Source: an uncultured Erysipelotrichaceae bacterium
GTDB lineage: Bacteria; Bacillota_I; Bacilli_A; RF39; UBA660
Direction: 5' to 3'
DNA length: 5,980 nucleotides
Assembly: GCA_902783215.1 (NCBI GenBank)
Contig: CACZQD010000026.1
Span: forward strand, 1-5,980
Shown here: piece by piece, positions 1 to 5,740 of the stretch
Numbering within the stretch: position 1 is the first letter of the stretch
Layout: every line of letters begins with the position of its first letter
Made by a program: the position numbers and the translations under genes
The notes under the pieces: generated by a model
The model's database searches: none
Told to the model about the DNA's origin: nothing
What the model saw: the letters and a program-made list of their open reading frames with translations, nothing else

Positions 1-753
1 ATAAATTACATTTGTAATATCTTCCATAATATCTTTTCTTACTTCTACTCTAACACCAATTTCAATACTTTGTGATAAATATTGAATATTATGTTTATCA
101 GCAAATTCTTGAACCCACTTAGCTCCTGTTCTTCCAGGTGCGACTATTACATATTTAGATTTTAATGATTTTTCTTCTTTACTCTTTTTATAAATTACTT
201 CACATTTATCTTTTAATTTATTAATATCCATTACATTTGCCTTAGATATCAATTCTACACCATGATCAATCAAATAATCACAAATACCATCAATATATTC
301 TGGTAAATGATCACTACCTAAATGTTTCTGTTTAATAACTAATAATTTTGCCCCTGAAATAGCTATTTCTTTTTTTATTCGATTAGCTTCTTCCATATTA
401 GATGGATATACATCTGCATCCATATTAAATTTATTAAATATTAATTCAGTTTCATCAATTAATTGAATAGCTTCTGATTCACTCATATACTTAGTTAAAT
501 CTCTTTTTCCTAATTTATGAATATAATTTAGTTTGCCATCGGAAAAAGTTCCAGCGCCACCATATCCAGAAAGAATCGCACAAGGATTACAATTTTTACA
601 TGGAACTCCTAATTTATTCATAGGACAAACCCGATGTTTAACATCAGAACCCCTCTCTAAAATAGCAATTTTTAATTTACTATTTTGCGTTATTAATTCA
701 TAAGCAGAAAACAAACCAGCAGGTCCTGCTCCTACAATTATTACATCATACAT
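1..753 (-). CDS. FAD-dependent oxidoreductase (COG2509-like), C-terminal part beyond window edge
   Basis: The frame stays open from an ATG at 753 to base 1, giving 251 residues without a stop, so the gene is cut by the window edge. The N-terminus holds a Rossmann dinucleotide-binding motif, VGAGPAGL (residues 7-14, G8/G10/G13), with an acidic E33 at the end of the second strand (ILERG), as expected for FAD. A cysteine group follows (C43, C52, C55, C58), then GYGGAGTFSDGKL (63-75), which I recognise as the signature of the uncharacterised FAD-dependent dehydrogenase family COG2509. A second nucleotide-fold motif, VIVAPGRTG (202-210), also fits. It is probably a soluble cytoplasmic flavoprotein; its substrate is unknown. 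The four cysteines look able to hold an iron-sulfur cluster, but that is inference. A GGTGAT stretch about 4 bases before the ATG is a modest ribosome binding site. The gene lies behind the hsp20 terminator. Confidence 0.88.
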   Translation of the reverse strand, partial: MYDVIIVGAGPAGLFSAYELITQNSKLKIAILERGSDVKHRVCPMNKLGVPCKNCNPCAILSGYGGAGTFSDGKLNYIHKLGKRDLTKYMSESEAIQLIDETELIFNKFNMDADVYPSNMEEANRIKKEIAISGAKLLVIKQKHLGSDHLPEYIDGICDYLIDHGVELISKANVMDINKLKDKCEVIYKKSKEEKSLKSKYVIVAPGRTGAKWVQEFADKHNIQYLSQSIEIGVRVEVRKDIMEDITNVIY

Positions 754-778
754 ACTATCACCATCTTCATTTTAACAC

Positions 779-807
779 ATTATAAAAGAAAAAACTACTA
801 AAATTAA
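779..807 (-). promoter_or_regulatory. candidate promoter for the FAD oxidoreductase gene
   Basis: Read leftward, a perfect TATAAT (-10, 784 to 779) lies about 25 bases before the ATG. A weak TTAATT (-35, 807 to 802) sits 17 bases further upstream. The -10 overlaps the U-tract of the hsp20 terminator and the -35 lies in its hairpin, so termination and re-initiation are packed into about 40 bases. The -35 matches the consensus at only three of six positions, so this is tentative. Confidence 0.4.
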
Positions 808-816
808 TTAGTAGTT
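781..816 (-). terminator. intrinsic terminator of hsp20
   Basis: Arms AACTACTA (793-800) and TAGTAGTT (809-816) are perfect 8-bp complements around an 8-base loop. Read leftward, the hairpin is followed by a T-rich run (794 to 783, TTTTTTCTTTTA). The TAA stop of hsp20 (817-815) runs into the first arm, so a ribosome finishing the gene would cover the hairpin. Confidence 0.8.
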
Positions 817-1231
817 ATTTAATTTCAATTTGCTTAATTTCTTCTGATTTGTTTTCTTTTTCTTTCTTTGGTATTTCAACAACTAAAATACCTTTATCAA
901 ATTTAGCGTTTATATCCTCTTCTTTAATATCATCACCTACATAAAATTTACGTGAACACTCACCATAAAATCTTTCTTGACGAAGATATTTTTCTCCTTC
1001 TTTTTCATCATTGTTTTTTTCAACTTTAGCATTAATCTCTAAATATCCATTATTTAAAGTTAATCCAATATTTTCTTTATCATATCCTGGTAAATCTGTT
1101 TCAATGATAAATTTATCACTCGTTTCTTTAATATCTGATTTCATAATAGATTTATCCTTATGATACCATAAATCGTCATTAAAGAAATCATCAAACAAAT
1201 CAAAATTACTTCTTCTTGGTACTAACATCAT
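815..1231 (-). CDS. hsp20: small heat-shock protein, Hsp20/alpha-crystallin family
   Basis: This 138-residue protein is an ATP-independent holdase chaperone that binds unfolding proteins in the cytoplasm and passes them to DnaK/GroEL-type refolding machines (family knowledge). The N-terminus PRRSNFDLFDDFF is typical of bacterial Hsp20. The alpha-crystallin domain covers about 31-123 and includes ETDLPGYDKENI (44-55), the FYGECSRKF strand (88-96) and the FDKGILVVEIPKK signature (111-123). The C-terminus carries the I-x-I oligomer-locking motif as IEI (135-137). Length and architecture are normal, so it looks complete. Two ATGs lie side by side (1231 and 1228); the first is 8 bases after AAAGGGAG (1240-1247), a strong ribosome binding site, and either could be used. 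A consensus promoter with a CIRCE operator lies upstream, so HrcA-type heat-shock control is expected. Its stop lies in its terminator hairpin. Confidence 0.96.
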   Translation of the reverse strand: MMLVPRRSNFDLFDDFFNDDLWYHKDKSIMKSDIKETSDKFIIETDLPGYDKENIGLTLNNGYLEINAKVEKNNDEKEGEKYLRQERFYGECSRKFYVGDDIKEEDINAKFDKGILVVEIPKKEKENKSEEIKQIEIK

Positions 1232-1297
1232 ATTATCATCTCCCTTTCAAAATATACAATCTTAATACCATAATAAGTATTTCCTTATTACGATTAA

Positions 1298-1326
1298 ATT
1301 ATACCACATTTTTTAGCATTTGTCAA
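1298..1326 (-). promoter_or_regulatory. sigma-A promoter of hsp20
   Basis: Read leftward, a perfect TTGACA (-35, 1326 to 1321) is separated by exactly 17 bases from a perfect TATAAT (-10, 1303 to 1298). This is the strongest promoter in the window. The -35 lies inside the CIRCE operator, so a bound repressor would block polymerase. The leader to the ATG at 1231 is about 60 bases. Confidence 0.9.
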
Positions 1327-1339
1327 GAGAGAGTGCTAA
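1313..1339. promoter_or_regulatory. CIRCE operator (HrcA binding site)
   Basis: The sequence is TTAGCATTT, 9 bases, GAGTGCTAA. The known CIRCE consensus is TTAGCACTC-N9-GAGTGCTAA; the right arm is perfect and the left arm differs at two inner bases. The outer symmetry extends to 10-bp perfect arms (1309-1318 and 1334-1343). It covers the -35 of the hsp20 promoter, as expected for repression by HrcA. The right arm also contains the TAG stop of sir2 (1338-1336). Confidence 0.85.
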
Positions 1340-2049
1340 AAAATATTTGATAATTTATCATGAATAACCAAATCAGCAGTTTTATCAAAAGGTGTCTTTT
1401 CTTGATTTAATATTACCAAATATTTTCCGCGAAATAAATTAATTAAACCACTAGCTGGATAAACCGTTAAAGAAGTACCCATTACAATTAATAATTCACA
1501 TTTTGATATTGCTTGCTCACTGTTTATCCATTCATTTTCCGGTAATGATTCTCCATATAATACAACATCAGGTTTAATAATTCCTCCACAATCACATTTA
1601 GGTATTCCTTTTGATTTAAAAACGTATTCACCACTATATTCCTTACCACATTTTAAGCAATGATTTTTATTAACTGTCCCATGCAACTCATAGATCACAC
1701 TACTACCGGCTTTAGCGTGTAAACCATCAATATTTTGTGTAATAACAATTACATCTTTTCCTTGATTTTCTAATTGTTTAATATATTTATGAGTAACATT
1801 TGGTTTATAATTAAGCGAATTCATTTTATCTTTATAATATTTATAAAATTCTTTCAAATCATCTTCAAAACACTTTTTACTTAGTAAATACTCTGGTGGA
1901 TACTTATAACTATTCTTTTCATTGTACAATCCATCTTTACTTCGAAAATCTTTAATACCACTCTCGGTAGATACTCCAGCACCTGTAAAAAAAACAATAT
2001 TATTACATTCATCTATCATTTCTTTTAACCTATTAACTTTTTCAATCAT
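1336..2049 (-). CDS. cobB: NAD-dependent protein deacylase, Sir2 family (sirtuin)
   Basis: This 237-residue protein removes acetyl or related acyl groups from lysines using NAD+, releasing nicotinamide and O-acyl-ADP-ribose (family knowledge). The hallmarks are in order: GAGVSTESGIKDFRS (23-37) for NAD binding, TQNIDGLH (104-111), the catalytic histidine H123 in ELHG, the zinc cysteines C131, C134, C152 and C154, GTSLTVYPA (191-199), and the late NAD-ribose segment NQEKTP (215-220). The second cysteine pair is CxC rather than CxxC, a variant I believe occurs in Firmicute sirtuins. Length is normal for bacterial Sir2, with no signal peptide or membrane segment. The ATG at 2049 follows a modest GGTGA site, and an upstream ATG is out of frame. 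It has its own promoter. The TAG stop lies inside the CIRCE of hsp20 and no terminator is seen, so readthrough into hsp20 is likely. Targets cannot be told from the sequence. Confidence 0.96.
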   Translation of the reverse strand: MIEKVNRLKEMIDECNNIVFFTGAGVSTESGIKDFRSKDGLYNEKNSYKYPPEYLLSKKCFEDDLKEFYKYYKDKMNSLNYKPNVTHKYIKQLENQGKDVIVITQNIDGLHAKAGSSVIYELHGTVNKNHCLKCGKEYSGEYVFKSKGIPKCDCGGIIKPDVVLYGESLPENEWINSEQAISKCELLIVMGTSLTVYPASGLINLFRGKYLVILNQEKTPFDKTADLVIHDKLSNIF

Positions 2050-2066
2050 CTTTATTCACCATTTAA

Positions 2067-2095
2067 ATTGTAACATGATAGATCATATTTGACAA
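2067..2095 (-). promoter_or_regulatory. sigma-A promoter of the sir2 gene
   Basis: Read leftward, TTGTCA (-35, 2095 to 2090), exactly 17 bases, then TACAAT (-10, 2072 to 2067). Each hexamer differs from consensus at one base. The -10 ends 17 bases before the ATG at 2049, so the leader is short, about 10 bases, and just includes the ribosome binding site. Confidence 0.7.
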
Positions 2096-2216
2096 TAATA
2101 GAATTAATTCATTACTCATATTTATAGTCTTTTTAAAACTATTTATAAATTATTAAACTGTTTTAATATAATATAGACATATATAAATTGTAAAATAGAA
2201 AGTCATAAATATTGGA

Positions 2217-2360
2217 ATGTCTATTATCACTACAACAAGTATTAATTCTATATTGACTCTACGTAATCCAGCTAGTAATGCAGCTGCTTTAACTATTACT
2301 CCAGTTGCAGGTGGAACTGAACCTGTATCCGCACACCTTATCATTACTAGACTACAATAA
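2217..2360 (+). pseudogene. C-terminal remnant of a collagen-like (BclA-type) surface protein
   Basis: An ATG-to-TAA stretch encodes 47 residues. Its end, ITPVAGGTEPVSAHLIITRL, resembles the last beta-strands of the C-terminal TNF-like domain of bacterial collagen-like proteins, preceded by a matching SINSILTLRNPA segment. The whole Gly-X-Y region and N-terminus are absent: the frame is closed by a TAG at 2196-2198, only seven codons upstream. No convincing ribosome binding site precedes the ATG. The remnant ends 26 bases before the next gene on the same strand, a glycosyltransferase of the kind that could modify such a protein, so the two probably formed one surface-glycoprotein operon. A leftward reading of this stretch is open for 73 codons but shows no family features. 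Family assignment is from memory of the domain's usual ending and is moderately sure; it could still be a small expressed peptide. Confidence 0.5.
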
Positions 2361-2386
2361 TTTTTTACAAGCATAACCGAGGATAT

Positions 2387-2963
2387 ATGAAAAAATATAA
2401 AATTTGTGTATATGCCATTTGTAAAAATGAAGAAAAATATATTGATCGATGGTATAGTTCAATGAAAGAGGCAGACGGAATATATGTATTATGGTAAATG
2501 GAACAAATCGATTGATACATTAATTAAACATTTAAATTTAAAAAGTTCAACTTGGAAAGATGAAATATGTGCATCTATGCGCTTTATTGCTAGAGATTAT
2601 AAAAACTTAAAACGATATGATGAAGCAATGATGTGTTTAGATAAAGCTATGAAAGAAGCACCTTATCTTCGTGATCCTTTTGTTGAACGAGCACTTCTAG
2701 AATATCAACTTAATAACTATCAAGAAATTATTTATTATTGTAATGAAGCATTAAAAATTAAAAATCACTCTAAATCCTATATCAATGAAATATTTAGTTG
2801 GAATAATACTATCTATGATTTATTGTCAATTGCTTGTTTTCATGAAAGAAAATTTGATAAATCTTTAGAAAGTGTTGAAAAAGCGATAGAACTAGATCCA
2901 ACTAACAAAAGATTATTAAATAATTTAGAAATTATTAAAGATGCAAATAAAAAAACAATTTAA
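2387..2963 (+). pseudogene. glycosyltransferase family 2 / TPR protein with its catalytic domain deleted
   Basis: A good ribosome binding site (GAGG, 6 bases before the ATG at 2387) starts 36 residues, MKKYKICVYAICKNEEKYID and on to EADGIYVL, then W and a TAA at 2495-2497. This is the classic first strand and helix of GT2 enzymes, where IYVL is normally followed by DTGSTD. Instead the sequence switches to another frame encoding EYMYYGKWN and a TPR tail, which in the full-length family follows the catalytic domain. Roughly 170-200 residues, holding the nucleotide-sugar and metal-binding residues, are missing. The bases GAATATATGTATTA (2478-2491) encode expected residues in both frames (GIYVL on one side, EYMYY on the other). 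That fits recombination between two short direct repeats. The enzyme cannot be catalytic; whether the TPR tail is still translated is unclear. It lies behind the collagen-like remnant. Confidence 0.75.
2484..2963 (+). CDS. TPR-repeat tail of the broken glycosyltransferase (159-residue open frame)
   Basis: This is the longest intact frame within the broken glycosyltransferase gene. It contains helical repeats matching tetratricopeptide patterns, at about 28-60 (SMRFIARDYKNLKRYDEAMM and following), 64-92 and 111-141 (LLSIACFHERKFDKSLESVE, ending AIELDPTN), with a partial unit at 1-20. TPRs mediate protein contacts; in the intact family they sit behind the GT2 domain. No signal peptide or membrane segment is present. 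The ATG at 2484 overlaps the end of the upstream 36-codon frame and has only distant purine-rich bases before it (GAGG at 2467-2470). If translated at all, it would depend on coupling to that upstream frame. The frame itself has no stops or frameshifts, which suggests the deletion is recent or the tail is kept. I favour a decaying remnant. Confidence 0.6.
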   Translation: MYYGKWNKSIDTLIKHLNLKSSTWKDEICASMRFIARDYKNLKRYDEAMMCLDKAMKEAPYLRDPFVERALLEYQLNNYQEIIYYCNEALKIKNHSKSYINEIFSWNNTIYDLLSIACFHERKFDKSLESVEKAIELDPTNKRLLNNLEIIKDANKKTI

Positions 2964-2971
2964 AGATAATT

Positions 2972-3009
2972 AAAAACTAGTTAGTTAACTATTACTTACT
3001 AGTTTTTTT
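2972..3009. terminator. bidirectional intrinsic terminator
   Basis: Arms AAAAACTAGT (2972-2981) and ACTAGTTTTT (2998-3007) are perfect complements, extended by an inner AGT/ACT after one T-T mismatch, with an 8-base loop. Rightward it is followed by seven Ts (3003-3009), ending the TPR gene. Leftward it gives five Ts (2976 to 2972), ending the dipeptidase gene, whose TAA stop (2994-2992) falls at the loop. Two converging genes share one hairpin. Confidence 0.85.
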
Positions 3010-3690
3010 ATTATTTATCCCCTTATAAATAGCTTTACTATTATTGTAAAAAGCCCAAGCTCTGTCTCCATAATCATAATGCCATATTTCACTAGATAAA
3101 TTAGTAAATCCCGATTTTATCATAGACCAATATAATATTCGCCTATTCTTTCTAATTTGTTTATCCATTCCTTTTTCTTCAAATGCACATGAATTAGTTA
3201 GTTTTGAAAATTCATCAAATTTCACACCCATATCTAACTCTTCTTTCGTATCTTCATAAATGAGCGTTAAATCTATCGCCCCACCTGTTGTATGTAATGG
3301 AGGTATTTCTTCATCATCGATAGGAATTGATACATATTTCATAATAATATTATTTTGTTCCTCTTTAGATAAATGCTCTAAATTAAATGTTTTAATTATT
3401 TTATCCTTATATTTATCATAAATCTCTTGTTGAAGATTTAAAGGTCTATATGCATCTAATATTTTAAAAGCAATACCTTTAGGTAAATATTCTTTTGCTT
3501 TTAATAATTTATATAAAACTGATTGTCTAACAAGACATTTATCAATAGAATGTTTCATTTCTAATAATGGATATTGCATTTCTACTGCTATTCCACAGTC
3601 ATCAGGTATCTCAACTAATTCTTCTTCTATAAAATCTTTTTCCTTATATATTTCTAATTTCCTATTATTAGGTATTCTTCTATAAAACAT
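2992..3690 (-). CDS. D-alanyl-D-alanine dipeptidase, VanX-like (peptidase family M15D)
   Basis: This 232-residue zinc enzyme is predicted to hydrolyse D-Ala-D-Ala or related D,D-dipeptides in the cytoplasm. The M15D active site is complete by alignment to VanX from memory: the substrate-binding arginine R82 in LDAYRPLN, zinc ligands H133 and D140 in LHTTGGAIDLTL, and catalytic E201 with zinc ligand H204 in EIWHYDYGDRAWAF. VanX itself is about 200 residues; the extra length is an N-terminal extension and a lysine-rich tail. No signal peptide is seen. There is no vanH, vanA or vanRS nearby, so turnover of cell-wall dipeptides or D-alanine salvage is more likely than glycopeptide resistance. The ATG at 3690 lies 9 bases after AAAGGA (3700-3705), and the gene has its own promoter and a shared terminator. 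The exact substrate is inferred. Confidence 0.93.
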   Translation of the reverse strand: MFYRRIPNNRKLEIYKEKDFIEEELVEIPDDCGIAVEMQYPLLEMKHSIDKCLVRQSVLYKLLKAKEYLPKGIAFKILDAYRPLNLQQEIYDKYKDKIIKTFNLEHLSKEEQNNIIMKYVSIPIDDEEIPPLHTTGGAIDLTLIYEDTKEELDMGVKFDEFSKLTNSCAFEEKGMDKQIRKNRRILYWSMIKSGFTNLSSEIWHYDYGDRAWAFYNNSKAIYKGINNKKTSK

Positions 3691-3761
3691 AAATTATAAT
3701 CCTTTCTTGATATTTTCATACAATATTTATCTATAACTACTGTAAATACAAGACTATCATA

Positions 3762-3790
3762 AGTATATCATATTTTATTCTATAAGCCAA
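3762..3790 (-). promoter_or_regulatory. promoter of the VanX-like dipeptidase gene
   Basis: Read leftward, TTGGCT (-35, 3790 to 3785), 17 bases, then TATACT (-10, 3767 to 3762) with an extended TG one base before it. This predicts a transcript start near 3755 and a 5' leader of about 65 bases. I see no clear riboswitch fold in that leader. Confidence 0.6.
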
Positions 3791-3812
3791 AAGATAAGAT
3801 AATGGATAGTTA

Positions 3813-3829
3813 CTCTCTTCAGGGACCCT
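3813..3829. repeat. left copy of the CTCTTCAGGG repeat, joined to an AGGGACCCT palindrome
   Basis: CTCTTCAGGG (3815-3824) recurs exactly as a direct repeat at the right window edge (5971-5980). The slightly longer CTCTCTTCAG (3813-3822) recurs inverted at 5771-5780. It runs into the palindrome AGGGACCCT (3821-3829). The copies bracket the nuclease gene and could mark a cassette end. Confidence 0.5.
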
Positions 3830-3836
3830 AGTTTTC

Positions 3837-3869
3837 GGCTTTATGGAATAGTTGTGACCCATTAAAGCC
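3837..3869. repeat. imperfect inverted repeat in the left flank of the nuclease gene
   Basis: GGCTTTATGG (3837-3846) pairs with CCATTAAAGCC (3859-3869) with one bulged T, around a 12-base centre. No U-tract follows on either strand and no gene ends here, so it is not a normal terminator. A recombinase or DNA-binding-protein site is possible. Confidence 0.4.
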
Positions 3870-3890
3870 CTTTATTACTCGTTATTTTCA

Positions 3891-3920
3891 CACTTGAGCA
3901 CACTCGAGACAACTTGGGAA
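3891..3920. repeat. three 10-bp tandem motifs
   Basis: Three adjacent units, CACTTGAGCA, CACTCGAGAC and AACTTGGGAA, share the pattern (C/A)ACT(T/C)G(A/G)G at a strict 10-bp spacing, about one helical turn. Such phasing suits cooperative binding of a small protein such as an excisionase or repressor. It is intergenic and resembles nothing else in the window. Confidence 0.45.
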
Positions 3921-3930
3921 TTTATTTTTT

Positions 3931-3954
3931 TCGTATGTAAAATCGTATGTAAAA
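3931..3954. repeat. tandem pair of TCGTATGTAAAA (left cluster)
   Basis: Two perfect 12-bp copies of TCGTATGTAAAA lie head to tail (3931-3942, 3943-3954), just beyond the 3' end of the nuclease gene. The same core, CGTATGTA, recurs as a tandem pair plus an inverted copy upstream of that gene (5826-5870). Confidence 0.75.
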
Positions 3955-3971
3955 ATCAGCCATTTCTGACT
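3951..3971 (-). terminator. weak candidate terminator of the nuclease gene
   Basis: Read leftward, AGTCAG pairs with CTGATT (3971-3966 with 3959-3954, including one G-T pair) around a 6-base loop, ending in five Ts (3955-3951) before ACATACG. It begins 10 bases after the stop. The stem is short and the U-run is partly inside it and overlaps the CGTATGTAAAA repeat, so leakage is likely. Confidence 0.35.
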
Positions 3972-3981
3972 GACTTCTTTA

Positions 3982-5721
3982 TTAATTGAATAGTTTTTCT
4001 GATAATATATAATTCATAAATGATTCAATAATTAGATTATTTCTCGATACTATATCATCCTCAGTAAAATCTTGATATCTACTATCTATTGTTAATAAAT
4101 CTTGAATCTTAGTGCCATCAATATACTTACCTTTATCATTCATGTAGCCTTTATACTTTTTAACTTTATCTTCAAATCTAAAATCAGATACACGAATATT
4201 AACTGATTTTTCTAGTAATGATTTATTACCTAATCTTTCAAGATTTCTTTTATCAGTTAGACCACTATCTATATCCTGTCTATTTTTTGCGTAAATATGT
4301 TCAATTTCAAAAGGTTGTTCTAACGATAAATATGCCTGTTGCTCATTTGTAAATGCCCACCATGCTAGCATAGATTTAGTAATTGGTCTTCTATTATCAA
4401 ATGAATAGTTTATTAAGCTTTGTCTTATAGACTCTCTATCAAATTTATACTTATCAAAAGTAACATCAATTCCATTTATAATATTAATCATTTCATCATA
4501 AATTGGAGTTCTTAAAGCATTAACACCTGGATTGTAGAATGCATATGTCCAAATAAATGCTATTGATTTTGTTAAAAATCTATATAACTTTTCATCATCC
4601 AACATACCTTTATCATCTTTATTGGTCATAAAGTAAACTGATAAGAAATATGTCCACATACCATTTGGTGCTAAATTAAGGACAAATAATTTATTTAATA
4701 CTCTATCGCTAAATCTTTCTCTATTTTGGCTTGATATGTCATTCCAGAAGTTTGCTAAATCTACTAAATTATATAATGTAGTGTCATTCTTAAGCAATTT
4801 ATAAGAATCTCTTTCATAGAATCTTCTTAATGATTCTGTAGTTGATGATTTAATACCCATCTTTGCTCTTTCATAATACATATATCTAGTAAATAGTTCA
4901 TCCATTGGTGTACCAGATAATGGATTGAATATCTTTTCACATACTTCTTCCAATTCTTTCCAAGTGTTAATGAAGCTTTCCTTTTCACCTTTATCTGAAT
5001 AATACTTATAAAATTGTGCTTTAAAAATATCTGCATCTGATAATGGAAGTCCTCTATCATTAAGTGTTGAGAATATTCTTAATGCAGTATTCTGATTATC
5101 AGCTTCAATTGGAAGTAAAATGCAATTATTTAATATTCTTGCTGGTAGATATGAGAAGTAACTTGGATATCCATGTAAGAATTCATCTATCTTCTTTTGA
5201 AAGTATCTATAGTTTTCCGCATACTTACTTTTCATATTAGATGTTGCAATACCTGTATTTAATATTTCTAGGAATTCTTCTTTATCATTATCGGTAGCAA
5301 CTTCTGAATCAATCTTCAATAAATCCTTATTTGCATTTCCAAACTCATCAGTTTTCCAGATACAACTTTCTATAATCTCTTTAATCTTCTTAGAATTTTC
5401 ATCTTGCATATTTCCAAAGCTAATATGGAATGCTCTAAGCAATAGCATTAAAGTAGTTAATCTTTGTTGCCCATCAATCACCTCAAGTTTATTATTATCA
5501 TTTTTAAATGTTACAATGGGACCTAAATAATACTCTTCTTCACTATTAAATCTTGTTGCATCTCCTTCTGGAATTGCAAAAGCAAATATATCCTCCCATA
5601 ATGTTTGACATTCTTCTTCAGACCAAGCATATGGTCTTTGATAATCTGGAATCAAAAAATCAGCTTTCTTGTCGGCAAGTAATAGCTTAATATTCTTTTG
5701 ATCAACGTTTAGTTTTGACAT
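3982..5721 (-). CDS. GmrSD-like predicted defence nuclease (DUF262 + DUF1524)
   Basis: With the ATG at 5721 this is a 579-residue protein. The N-terminal DUF262 (ParB/sulfiredoxin-like NTPase) shows IPDYQRPYAWSEEE (24-37), YYLGPIVTF (64-72), the DGQQRLTTL signature (83-91) and FSTLNDRGLPLSDADIFKA (217-235). A helical linker follows. The C-terminal DUF1524, of the His-Me/HNH nuclease type, shows EIEHIYAKN (472-480) and RNLERLGNKSLLEK (492-505), with N508, F515 and K519. Known members (GmrSD, BrxU, SspE) cut or nick modified phage DNA, using nucleotide binding to control cleavage, so antiphage type IV-like restriction is inferred. The usual proline after EHI is replaced (IYAKN). A GTG at 5760 would add 13 residues, but it overlaps the predicted -10, while ATG 5721 is 8 bases after AAAAGGAG. 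No modification genes are in the window. It stands alone between repeat clusters, suggesting a transferred cassette. Confidence 0.9.
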   Translation of the reverse strand: MSKLNVDQKNIKLLLADKKADFLIPDYQRPYAWSEEECQTLWEDIFAFAIPEGDATRFNSEEEYYLGPIVTFKNDNNKLEVIDGQQRLTTLMLLLRAFHISFGNMQDENSKKIKEIIESCIWKTDEFGNANKDLLKIDSEVATDNDKEEFLEILNTGIATSNMKSKYAENYRYFQKKIDEFLHGYPSYFSYLPARILNNCILLPIEADNQNTALRIFSTLNDRGLPLSDADIFKAQFYKYYSDKGEKESFINTWKELEEVCEKIFNPLSGTPMDELFTRYMYYERAKMGIKSSTTESLRRFYERDSYKLLKNDTTLYNLVDLANFWNDISSQNRERFSDRVLNKLFVLNLAPNGMWTYFLSVYFMTNKDDKGMLDDEKLYRFLTKSIAFIWTYAFYNPGVNALRTPIYDEMINIINGIDVTFDKYKFDRESIRQSLINYSFDNRRPITKSMLAWWAFTNEQQAYLSLEQPFEIEHIYAKNRQDIDSGLTDKRNLERLGNKSLLEKSVNIRVSDFRFEDKVKKYKGYMNDKGKYIDGTKIQDLLTIDSRYQDFTEDDIVSRNNLIIESFMNYILSEKLFN

Positions 5722-5740
5722 ATCATCATCTCCTTTTATA

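Noticed and set aside
2133..2166. TTAAAAC / GTTTTAA inverted repeat
   Set aside because: Only A/T-rich 7-bp arms with a 20-base spacer; no gene signal depends on it.
2173..2224. 8-bp inverted repeat ATAGACAT / ATGTCTAT around the start of the collagen-like remnant, with a TATAAT at 2167-2172
   Set aside because: Arms are short and 36 bases apart in very AT-rich DNA, and the TATAAT has no usable -35; chance is likely.
2153..2374. Leftward 73-residue open frame with a hydrophobic stretch
   Set aside because: It lies antisense to the collagen-like remnant, has no family features and no clear ribosome binding site; the plus-strand reading matches a known domain ending.
2463..2497. Programmed frameshift or TGA recoding joining the two glycosyltransferase parts
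   Set aside because: Even if joined, the catalytic domain is missing, no slippery site is seen, and tryptophan is consistently TGG in this window.
3891..3954. CRISPR-like array
   Set aside because: Units are directly adjacent with no spacers and only two or three copies; no cas genes are present.
4827..5060. Leftward 77-residue open frame
   Set aside because: It lies wholly inside the nuclease gene in another frame on the same strand, with no independent signals; a shadow.
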